Origin: Parasulfuritortus sp037439465
GTDB lineage: Bacteria; Pseudomonadota; Gammaproteobacteria; Burkholderiales; Thiobacillaceae
Direction of reading: 5' to 3'
NCBI GenBank assembly: GCA_037439465.1
Contig: JBBIVX010000012.1
Coordinates: 1 to 64,000, forward strand
DNA: 64,000 nucleotides
Shown: positions 36,249 through 43,990 of the stretch, piece after piece
Layout of the letters: each line of letters starts with the position of its first letter
How positions within the stretch are numbered: position 1 is the first letter of the stretch
The notes under the pieces: generated by a model
The model's database searches: none
Seen by the model: only the letters and a program-made list of their open reading frames with translations
Told to the model about the DNA's origin: nothing
Program-made: the position numbers and the translations under genes

Positions 36249-36806
36249 TTGAAACAAAGGAATACCAATATTGGCAATGAGGCGGGCATAAAACCGCCAC
36301 TCCGGAGCAGGTGGAAGCGCGGGTTGACGGAAGTCGTCATTTTCCTCGTCATGGTTGTCGCCCTCCAGGCCTGGCAACAGCGTGATGTACCAAGCGGCCC
36401 GGCACCTCGCACCATGGGCAAGCTCGCAAATGGGCCAGACTTTTCGCTGGCGGCATGGCGTAAGGACCATGCAGATTCTGCAGTGGCCCTACATTTCTGG
36501 GCAGAGTGGTGCCCTATTTGCGCTACGGAGGTGGGCAGCGTCACGGCCGTGGCCGAGGATTGGCCGGTGCTGACGATCGCCATGCAGTCGGGCGCGGCCG
36601 AGCAGGTGGCCACTTATCTGAGGGGGCAGGGCTTGAACTGGCCGGCGTTGGTTGATACCGATGGCCGCATCACCGCCAGTTATGGGTTGAAAGGTGTGCC
36701 GGCCTTCGTGGTGATCGATCACCACGGGGTCATCCGCTCCGTCTCCACGGGCTACACCACCGAACTGGGAATGCGGCTCCGCCTGTGGTGGGCGGAGCGC
36801 TTCTGA
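36249..36806 (+). CDS. Membrane-anchored thioredoxin-like protein (ScsD/TlpA type)
   Basis: A 185-residue protein with one N-terminal transmembrane anchor (about residues 25-42, TEVVIFLVMVVALQAWQ) and a periplasmic thioredoxin domain. The redox motif is WCPIC with Cys88 and Cys91, and the cis-Pro loop is GVPAFVVID. CPxC motifs with this layout are seen in ScsD and TlpA-like reductases that reduce or shuffle periplasmic disulfides. The start is a TTG supported by a well-placed Shine-Dalgarno. It sits between the transposase remnant and the convergent fabI end, which abuts its stop. Confidence 0.82.
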   Translation: MKQRNTNIGNEAGIKPPLRSRWKRGLTEVVIFLVMVVALQAWQQRDVPSGPAPRTMGKLANGPDFSLAAWRKDHADSAVALHFWAEWCPICATEVGSVTAVAEDWPVLTIAMQSGAAEQVATYLRGQGLNWPALVDTDGRITASYGLKGVPAFVVIDHHGVIRSVSTGYTTELGMRLRLWWAERF

Positions 36807-37601
36807 TTACTCCGGATCGACCGCCAGACCGGCGGTGCTGTTGAAACCGGAATCGACGTAAGTGATCTCGCCGGTCATGCCGGATGCGAGGTCGGACAGC
36901 AAAAAAGCGGCGACGTTGCCGACTTCCTCGATGGTGACATTGCGCCGCAGCGGCGAGTGCTTCTCACCCCAGGCCAGAAGCTTATTGAAATCGGCGATGC
37001 CACTGGCGGCCAGAGTCTTGATCGGACCGGCCGAAAGACCATTTACCCGTATGCCTTTCGGTCCGAGCGCTGCCGCCAGGTAATAGACGCTGGCCTCCAG
37101 GCTGGCCTTGGCCAGGCCCATAACGTTGTAGTGCGGCACAGAACGCGCTGCGCCGAGATAGGTCATGGTCAGCAAGGAGGCCTTGCGCCCGCTCATCATG
37201 GGCAGGCCGGCCTTCGCCAGGGCGGTGAAGGAATAGCTGGAGATGTCGTGGGCGATGCGAAAATATTCCCGGCTGATGTTGTCCAGATAGTCACCGTTCA
37301 AGGCCTGTTTTGGCACGAAGGCGATGGAGTGGACGATACCGTCGAGGCCGTCCCAGTGTTGACCGAGTTCCTTGAATAACTGTTCGATCTGCTCGTCGCT
37401 GGAGACGTCGCAGTCAAAGCAGAGCTTTGAGCCGAAATCTTTTCCGGCAAATTCAATGACCCTTTCCCGCGCCCGTTCACCCTGATAACTGAAGGCCAAT
37501 TCGGCGCCTTCGCGCCGGCAGGCCTCAGCGATGCCGTAGGCGATGGAACGGTTACTTATTAGTCCGGTAATGAGTATCTTCTTGCCGGTTAAAAAACCCA
37601 C
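36807..37601 (-). CDS. fabI: Enoyl-[acyl-carrier-protein] reductase (NADH) FabI
   Basis: Last reductive step of fatty acid elongation, and the target of triclosan. The 264-residue SDR begins GFLTGKKILITGLISNRSIAYG. The family Tyr-x6-Tyr/Lys site appears as SVPHYNVMGLAKASL. The start is GTG at 37601, preceded by GAGGAG. An upstream ATG at 37688 would run into the end of the next gene on the same strand. A TATAAT on the minus strand at 37635-37640 may be its own promoter. Confidence 0.95.
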   Translation of the reverse strand: MGFLTGKKILITGLISNRSIAYGIAEACRREGAELAFSYQGERARERVIEFAGKDFGSKLCFDCDVSSDEQIEQLFKELGQHWDGLDGIVHSIAFVPKQALNGDYLDNISREYFRIAHDISSYSFTALAKAGLPMMSGRKASLLTMTYLGAARSVPHYNVMGLAKASLEASVYYLAAALGPKGIRVNGLSAGPIKTLAASGIADFNKLLAWGEKHSPLRRNVTIEEVGNVAAFLLSDLASGMTGEITYVDSGFNSTAGLAVDPE

Positions 37602-37656
37602 TTTTATGCTCCTCTGCCTTGCTGGATCGGGCGCATTATAACGGTTACGGTGAGAA

Positions 37657-40600
37657 TCACAGCGCCGGGTGCATCGGGTCGGCGCCAAGGGTGCCGCGCA
37701 GACTGGAGAGATACTCAGCCGAGCTCACCTGGGCGAGTTTGCGCCGGGCAGAGTCCAGCCGGCCGTGGATATCGAATCGGTAAATCAGGTCCTGATGGCT
37801 GGCGCGCCGGGTATAGGCATCGAGATAATCGACATGACGTTGCCATAGGGCGATGTCGCGCGCCTGTTTCTCCTTAAGGCGCTTACGGTACCAGTCCGAA
37901 TCGAGCAGGGCCGTGCGCGTAAAGAGCGCGCGGATGGCAGGGTCGTGGGCGTCCATGCCCAGATACTGGCCATGCGCCATGATGTGGAGCAGAGCCTGGA
38001 GGGGGGGGCAGGCTTCTTCGATGCTGCCGTCGTCGAAATACTGCTGGGCGACGCGCTGTTGCGCCTCGACGATATTCTCGATGCCGTCCACGAAAACGGC
38101 CATGTCCTGTAGTTCGGGCTGCAAAATGTGGTTGGGCATGACGGCCATGGGCGCATCGAATATCTTGCCCAGGAAACCGTGTACAAAACGCTTGGTGATA
38201 CGATAGCCGAGCCGGCTGGCCAGTATACGGCGCCCTTCATAGTCGAAATCTTTCAGCTTCTCCAGGTAGCCGTTTGCGATCAGCCAGTCTGGATTACGTT
38301 CCTGTTCGGTCAGGCGTGCCCAGATCTCCGGCACCAACAGACTGATGTCGTGATCGATGCGGAAAAATGGGCCGATCCAACCGGCGGCGGTGGAAAACCC
38401 GGCGTAGCCGGTCAGGATAAAGGAAACGAGGGCGTTATTCAGGTCAGCCGTCGGACGCAGTGCATTGAAGGGCCCCTTGGTGAGGGCCCCTTCGGAACCG
38501 GCGCCGGTAGTGGAGGGCGATTTTCCGGTGAGACTGCATACGAAATCCATGAACAGTTCGGGCAACTCCTGGTAATGGATGGGGTTATACACCGCCAGCG
38601 GCCGTACTCCGGGTTCCGGGGGATTGTTGCGACGCCCCACCAGCACGGCGTTCACCGGTTCGCAGACCGGCATGTCGAGCGGCACGCGACGATTGAAGCG
38701 GGCGCCGATCTCGGCCACGTAGCGCCGCACGGGCGTGGCGAGATCCGGACGTATCTGGAGATAGCGCGGGTTCTTGCTCGGTTTGCCGTCGATGCGGCGG
38801 GGATGCGCCGAGGACACCACATAACCGCCTTCCCGATAGGCGCCTTGCAGCATGGCACGCATCGGTTCGGAATACTGCTCGATGCCGACCACGTCCTCGA
38901 CGATTTCGGCTAGGGCCGAGCCGCTTAGTGGCTCGAAGTTGGCCAGGAAGTTGTCGCCACGGGCCATGTCCGCCTCGGCTTGGCGATCGAAACCGCGATG
39001 CACGGCATCATCCGGACGTTGAAACAGGCGGTATTCGCAATTACGCACCAGTTTGACCGAGGGCGTGGTGCTCTTGGGTGAACAATTGTCCAGGCAGTCC
39101 GCTGGCACGACGACGCTGGCGGTGATGTCATCCTCCATCTGCACCTTTTCCGCCGAGATGAAATCCTGGCGCAGCTTGAATACACGCCAGGCACCGCTTT
39201 CCTCGAAACCGACGCGCAGGTAGGAACCAACCAGCTTACGCTCGCCCAGTTTCAATTCGTGACCGGGGTGGCCATTGATGAAATCCACTGACAGCCGCTT
39301 GCGCCAATCGTCTCCCCATTGTGGTTGATACATGCGCTTGATGACGAAAACCAGGGATAGGATTCGGTCCGGAATGGTATCGAGCCAGGCGTTGTATTCA
39401 TCGGTATAGGAAGAGGAGGGCGTCAAGAGCTTGATGACCGAGCCCAGGCTGCGTTCTGGGCTCAACGGTTGCCGGCTGGGGTCACGGTCCTCGCCCTCGC
39501 AGCCTGGCTTGAGACGGTTGCTGTAATCATGGCGGAAGATGGCTTCCACCTGATCCATATCCGCCTCCAGGTCCATGACAAACAGGGAGCCGTAGATGAC
39601 GGCGTCATTCAGCGATTTTGAAATTTCCGATTTACCGCCACCGGACACGGTACAGGGCTTATGACAGAAAGTACCTTCGGGATCGCGGCCGATCAACCGC
39701 CAGGAGGGGGCGCCAGGATGCTTTAGCATCTCGATCTTGTAGCCATTCGGCTGCATGTAGATCTTGCCAGGTTGCAATGGAATGGTCTGTTTCACCCCGT
39801 CCTTTTCCCAGGTGATGGTCTGGCTGGGAAGGTCCATGCGCAGGTCCTGGGGGACATAGATGACATCGCGAAAGTGCTTGTCGATGCCGTAGCCTTCCGG
39901 CCGCACCTCCATCAAGTCGCCATAGTTGGCCGCCACCTCTTCGAAACTGTAGCCTGGTGCACGCGTGCGGCTGTCCACCCCATACTCTTCGCCATGGTTG
40001 CGGCTGGTAAACGCCAGCGCACCGCCGGCATGTTCCTCTTCAGCCAGCCCGAACAGGTTGGCGGCATAACTGATATGGGTCTTCACCTCCTTCTTACAGT
40101 AGCCGTAGTAGTTGTCGGCGATGATCGAGACGATGACGCCTTGTTCGTCCCTCGCCGTCAACTTGAAAGCGGCGCCATTGTTGTAGCGCTCGTTTTCATC
40201 TTTCCAGCACATGCCTTCGGCACGCTGGCGGGGACTGGCCACGTCCCAATGCGGCAGGCCGAGCGACCGCTTGCTCAGATGGATGAGATGCGGTGCCAGG
40301 ATGATGCAGCCGGTATGCCCGGTCCAGTGATCGACGTCGAGTCCGGCATCATTGGAGGAGAGAAAGGGATTGCCGCCATTGCCGAAAATGCTCTCGACGA
40401 AATCCAGGTTGCTGACGAGGCTGCCAGGCGCGAAAAAACGGATTTCCATGCTCTTTTCCGGCTCACGGCCGGGTATTTCCGGACATACCACGGGGCGTAG
40501 CAGCAGGGAGACGAATATTCTCGCTTCTTCCGCCTGCCCAGCCGTGAAAGGCAGGGTCAGATGACGCTCCGGCGGCGACAGGGCTGCATGCAACAGGCGA

Positions 40601-41112
40601 GCAAATACCGGCTTGGGAACGGCAATTTTATCGCCTGGGATGGGCAGGCCACCCTCGGCGATATGGAATGAGCCCTTGGTAGTACGCCGGTCGCTGAGCG
40701 GGTTATGCAGAATGCCATTGCGGATGCGATAGCTGCTGACGTATTCATTGTGAAATTCATCCTTGTCCATTGGCAGAGACAGTTCGCGAGCGACGCCATG
40801 GCGGTCAAGTATCAGGGTATTTTCCGGCAGCCGCGTTACAGGGACGGACGAGCAATCGCCCAGGTAGGCATCGATGAAGGACTGGATGCGCTGATCCGGT
40901 GGGCAAAGATAACCGGACAATAGACGGGAACGCTCCCGATAGCTTTTCAGAAGATCATCTGCAACCGCGAGAAAGCCAGCATCGCTGCTGGCGGTGCTGA
41001 TCGGCTGTCCAGACGAGGAAAGCTTCAGGTTGATGTAAAGTTGCAGGGTCTCGCGGGTTTCCTGGCTGCGGTCGGCGTCGTTGGCGAGGCCGAGATAGCG
41101 GTTCAAATTCAT
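37657..41112 (-). CDS. Probable PPi-type phosphoenolpyruvate carboxykinase
   Basis: An 1151-residue cytoplasmic protein without signal peptide or membrane segments. Its length matches the roughly 130-kDa pyrophosphate-dependent PEP carboxykinases known from Entamoeba and Propionibacterium, which interconvert oxaloacetate plus PPi with PEP, CO2 and Pi. PEPCK-like glycine-rich phosphate-binding segments appear as SGGGKSEISKS (490-500) and LTGKSPSTTGAGSEGALTKG (861-880). Acidic/His segments such as DVDHWTGHTG (259-268) could bind metal or substrate. The assignment comes from recalled family features, not from an alignment. The alternative is an uncharacterised large protein. It is on the same strand as fabI, 55 bp apart, and is divergent from tadA. 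Confidence 0.6.
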   Translation of the reverse strand: MNLNRYLGLANDADRSQETRETLQLYINLKLSSSGQPISTASSDAGFLAVADDLLKSYRERSRLLSGYLCPPDQRIQSFIDAYLGDCSSVPVTRLPENTLILDRHGVARELSLPMDKDEFHNEYVSSYRIRNGILHNPLSDRRTTKGSFHIAEGGLPIPGDKIAVPKPVFARLLHAALSPPERHLTLPFTAGQAEEARIFVSLLLRPVVCPEIPGREPEKSMEIRFFAPGSLVSNLDFVESIFGNGGNPFLSSNDAGLDVDHWTGHTGCIILAPHLIHLSKRSLGLPHWDVASPRQRAEGMCWKDENERYNNGAAFKLTARDEQGVIVSIIADNYYGYCKKEVKTHISYAANLFGLAEEEHAGGALAFTSRNHGEEYGVDSRTRAPGYSFEEVAANYGDLMEVRPEGYGIDKHFRDVIYVPQDLRMDLPSQTITWEKDGVKQTIPLQPGKIYMQPNGYKIEMLKHPGAPSWRLIGRDPEGTFCHKPCTVSGGGKSEISKSLNDAVIYGSLFVMDLEADMDQVEAIFRHDYSNRLKPGCEGEDRDPSRQPLSPERSLGSVIKLLTPSSSYTDEYNAWLDTIPDRILSLVFVIKRMYQPQWGDDWRKRLSVDFINGHPGHELKLGERKLVGSYLRVGFEESGAWRVFKLRQDFISAEKVQMEDDITASVVVPADCLDNCSPKSTTPSVKLVRNCEYRLFQRPDDAVHRGFDRQAEADMARGDNFLANFEPLSGSALAEIVEDVVGIEQYSEPMRAMLQGAYREGGYVVSSAHPRRIDGKPSKNPRYLQIRPDLATPVRRYVAEIGARFNRRVPLDMPVCEPVNAVLVGRRNNPPEPGVRPLAVYNPIHYQELPELFMDFVCSLTGKSPSTTGAGSEGALTKGPFNALRPTADLNNALVSFILTGYAGFSTAAGWIGPFFRIDHDISLLVPEIWARLTEQERNPDWLIANGYLEKLKDFDYEGRRILASRLGYRITKRFVHGFLGKIFDAPMAVMPNHILQPELQDMAVFVDGIENIVEAQQRVAQQYFDDGSIEEACPPLQALLHIMAHGQYLGMDAHDPAIRALFTRTALLDSDWYRKRLKEKQARDIALWQRHVDYLDAYTRRASHQDLIYRFDIHGRLDSARRKLAQVSSAEYLSSLRGTLGADPMHPAL

Positions 41113-41238
41113 GGGGCATAGCTAGGTTGTGGGTTTGGGGCGCCGGCGGCGCCGCGAAAGATTGAATTTTACCCTGGAATGGCTAGCGAATCCCGACGCT
41201 GGCAACACACGCCGGAATGTGCCATAGATTGAACATAG

Positions 41239-41715
41239 ATGACTGATGCCGATTTCATGCAAGCCGCCCTGGACCAGGCCCGCCTGGCCTGGGCGGCGGA
41301 CGAAGTTCCTGTTGGCGCGGTGCTGGTGCGCGACGGCGAGATCATCGGCCGTGGCTACAATCAACCCATTTCAGGGCATGACCCCTCGGCCCATGCCGAG
41401 ATCATGGCGCTGCGTGACGCTGCCCGGCGGATGGGTAATTATCGCCTGCCCGACAGCACGCTATATGTCACGATCGAACCCTGCCTGATGTGCACCGGCG
41501 CCATTTTTCATGCCCGCGTCGCGCGACTGGTGTTTGGTGCTCCAGATACCAAGACAGGCGTGGCGGGCAGCGTGCTCGACCTATACCGGGAAACACGTCT
41601 CAACCATCACGCCAAAGTCGAGGGCGGGATATTGGCTCAGGAATGCAGCGAGCTGGTATCTGGCTTCTTCGTCGAACGCCGACGGCTTGACCGTGCACCG
41701 GAGAAAGAGGCGTGA
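41239..41715 (+). CDS. tadA: tRNA-specific adenosine deaminase TadA
   Basis: Deaminates A34 to inosine in tRNA-Arg(ACG). The 158-residue cytidine-deaminase-fold protein carries the zinc/catalytic motif His52-Ala-Glu54 and the PCxxC pair Cys82/Cys85 in EPCLMCTGAIFHARV. The start at 41239 precedes DADFMQAALDQARLAW, typical for TadA. The stop overlaps the following GTG start. Confidence 0.96.
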   Translation: MTDADFMQAALDQARLAWAADEVPVGAVLVRDGEIIGRGYNQPISGHDPSAHAEIMALRDAARRMGNYRLPDSTLYVTIEPCLMCTGAIFHARVARLVFGAPDTKTGVAGSVLDLYRETRLNHHAKVEGGILAQECSELVSGFFVERRRLDRAPEKEA

Positions 41716-42203
41716 GGGTGAGAATCCACATCATCGTGGCCGTTCAGCGGCTCGACTTATGGGCTAACGATGGTGAGCTATTGGGCAGCTGGCCCGTCTC
41801 GACCGCCGCCAAGGGGGTAGGGGAGGCGGCCGGCAGCTTGTGTACGCCGCGTGGCGAACATATCGTCCGGGCGAGAATCGGGGAGGGGATGCCGGTCAAT
41901 ACCGTATTCGTCGGCCGCCGTCCGACCGGCGAGGTGTATACGGACGCAATGGGGACCAATGAGCCCGAACGCGACTGGATACTGACCCGCATACTCTGGC
42001 TGTCGGGCAAGGAGGTCGGCTTCAACCGGCTCGGCGCTTGCGACAGCATGCGTCGTTACATCTACATCCATGGCACGCCGGAGGCACAGTTCGAGCAGGC
42101 GCCGCGTTCCCATGGCTGTATCCGCATGCGCAACGCGGACATACTGGAATTATTCGAAATGGTGCCGCCCTATACCCCGGTGACCATCAGCGAAACCTGG
42201 TGA
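41712..42203 (+). CDS. L,D-transpeptidase (YkuD) fold protein without signal peptide
   Basis: A 163-residue protein with the YkuD active-site pattern: His120 in YIYIHGTPE and Cys136 in SHGCIRMRNADILELF. YkuD enzymes crosslink peptidoglycan (3-3 links) or attach lipoproteins in the periplasm, yet this protein starts RVRIHIIVAVQRLDLW, with no signal peptide or anchor. The start is GTG at 41712 (GTGA overlap with tadA), with another GTG at 41718. Similar short forms occur in betaproteobacteria. Whether it acts in the cytoplasm or is exported another way is open. Confidence 0.85.
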   Translation: MRVRIHIIVAVQRLDLWANDGELLGSWPVSTAAKGVGEAAGSLCTPRGEHIVRARIGEGMPVNTVFVGRRPTGEVYTDAMGTNEPERDWILTRILWLSGKEVGFNRLGACDSMRRYIYIHGTPEAQFEQAPRSHGCIRMRNADILELFEMVPPYTPVTISETW

Positions 42204-42281
42204 CACCGGGGTAATAAAGCTGGCTCACCGGTGCTTCCCGCGAGTCCGCCGTGTCGTGGCAACCGAAAGGTTCGGGTTTCA

Positions 42282-42851
42282 TCATGTGCGATGGCCACGC
42301 AGCAGGGCGACCAAGGCACCTCCGCCGCCATCCACCGGTCTCGCGCTGACAAAGGCCAGCACCTCTTCGCGTTGTGCCAGCCAATACCGTACATGCCATT
42401 TCAGCACTGGCTCCCGGTTAGGGGAACGCAATCCCTTGCCATGGATGATGCGAACACAGCGCAAACCGCGCCGTTTGCATTGAAAAAGAAAATCGGCCAG
42501 GGCCTGTTTGGCTTCAACCTTGGTCAAACCATGCAGGTCGAGTTCCGCTTCGGTGAACCATTCACCGAGATGGAGCCGACGCAGGGTACGGCGCGGCAAG
42601 CCAGGACGGAGATAACTGTTGCCCTCGCCGCATTCGGCCACCTCGTCCCAGGCCGTTGGGTCTTGCATGGATTCCAATATGACTTCCCTCTCATCCCTGT
42701 AACGGCTACGTGGAAGGGGAGGAAGGGGCTCAATCGGGTGCAGATAGCGCCCGTGTTGTCCGAGCGGGGTGGCATCTTCAACTGCTTTTCTGAAATCAGC
42801 CTGCGCGGGCAAAGGTTCGGCCATAGGCTTGTTTGTTTTATTTTTATTCAA
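42282..42851 (-). CDS. Smr-domain protein
   Basis: A 189-residue protein with a basic, Pro-rich N-terminal half and a C-terminal Smr domain. The signature LDLHGLTKVEAKQALADFL is followed by RCVRIIHGKGL and the closing GGGALVALLRG. It resembles E. coli SmrA/YdaL. Smr domains are nicking or ribosome-collision endonucleases in other systems (SmrB); activity here is inferred. It precedes trxB on the same strand, being downstream of it by 23 bp. Confidence 0.88.
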   Translation of the reverse strand: MNKNKTNKPMAEPLPAQADFRKAVEDATPLGQHGRYLHPIEPLPPLPRSRYRDEREVILESMQDPTAWDEVAECGEGNSYLRPGLPRRTLRRLHLGEWFTEAELDLHGLTKVEAKQALADFLFQCKRRGLRCVRIIHGKGLRSPNREPVLKWHVRYWLAQREEVLAFVSARPVDGGGGALVALLRGHRT

Positions 42852-42874
42852 TTAATTACAAAATAATTACGATG

Positions 42875-43819
42875 TTATTTATCAAGATAGCGCTCAACGT
42901 CGAGCGCGGCCTGACAGCCAGATGCGGCGCTAGTAACGGCCTGCTTGTAGATCATGTCCTGCACGTCACCGGCGGCGAATACGCCGTCCACGCTGGTCAT
43001 GGTGGCAAAACCCTGGCGACCGCCCCGAGTCACGATGTACCCATGATCCAGTTCGAGCTGACCGACAAACAATTCGGTATTGGGTTTGTGACCAATGGCA
43101 ATGAAAATACCGGTAAGCTTGATTTCTTTGGTGATGCCAGTCTGGTTGTTTCGTAACCGCATGCCGGTGACGCCGCTGCTATCACCCAACACCTCATCGA
43201 GTTGACTATTAAATTCAAGGACGATCTTGCCTTCGTTAACTTTTTCCATGAGGTGATCGACCATGATTTTCTCGGCCTTGAAACTATCGCGACGATGTAC
43301 CAGCGTGACCTTGCTGGCAATATTGGCGAGATAGATGGCCTCCTCGACCGCCGTGTTGCCGCCGCCGATCACCGCGACTTCCTGATTCTTATAGAAAAAC
43401 CCGTCACAGGTGGCGCAGCCGGACACACCTCGCCCCATGAATTTTCGCTCCGATTCCAGGCCCAGGTACATGGCCGAAGCTCCCGTCGCGATGATGAGGG
43501 CATCGCAGGTATAGGCGCCGGCGTCGCCAGTCAAGGTAAACGGACGTTGTTGCAAATTGACGGTATGGATGTGGTCGAAAATGATCTCGGTGTGAAAACG
43601 CTCGGCGTGTTGCTGAAAACGGGTCATTAGGTCCGGGCCCATGACACCGTTTACGTCTGCCGGCCAATTATCCACCTCTGTGGTCGTCATTAGCTGGCCG
43701 CCTTGCTGCAGACCAGTTATCAGAACGGGTTTGAGATTGGCGCGGGCGGCATAGATGGCGGCGGTGTAACCGGCTGGGCCAGAGCCAAGAATCAACAGAC
43801 GACTGTGTTTGACTGACAT
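42875..43819 (-). CDS. trxB: Thioredoxin reductase
   Basis: FAD- and NADPH-dependent reductase of thioredoxin, 314 residues. The FAD motif LLILGSGPAGYTAAIYAARA is at the start, the redox pair CATC in GVSGCATCDGFF is near residue 136, NADPH motif VIGGGNTAVEEA follows, and the second FAD motif TSVDGVFAAGDVQD is near the end. The ATG at 43819 has a good Shine-Dalgarno. It probably forms a unit with the Smr gene behind it. Confidence 0.96.
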   Translation of the reverse strand: MSVKHSRLLILGSGPAGYTAAIYAARANLKPVLITGLQQGGQLMTTTEVDNWPADVNGVMGPDLMTRFQQHAERFHTEIIFDHIHTVNLQQRPFTLTGDAGAYTCDALIIATGASAMYLGLESERKFMGRGVSGCATCDGFFYKNQEVAVIGGGNTAVEEAIYLANIASKVTLVHRRDSFKAEKIMVDHLMEKVNEGKIVLEFNSQLDEVLGDSSGVTGMRLRNNQTGITKEIKLTGIFIAIGHKPNTELFVGQLELDHGYIVTRGGRQGFATMTSVDGVFAAGDVQDMIYKQAVTSAASGCQAALDVERYLDK

Positions 43820-43990
43820 GACATCTCCAGGATGAGTTAAATGAGGGGAGCGGCACGAATAATCCATTTTAACCAATTCGCACAAGCCATGACTGGACAT
43901 ACCAGTGCATTATTTAACATAATATACATTATACGTATTATTGAGATAAGATGCTCACTTTATAATGCGGCCTGAATTTGGGAGAGATGC
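43820..43990. promoter_or_regulatory. AT-rich divergent trxB/malQ region
   Basis: A 171-bp intergenic stretch, markedly A+T-rich at 43905-43965 (TTATTTAACATAATATACAT), as expected for divergent promoters. Several TATAAT-like hexamers overlap, so I do not pick one. Confidence 0.4.
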
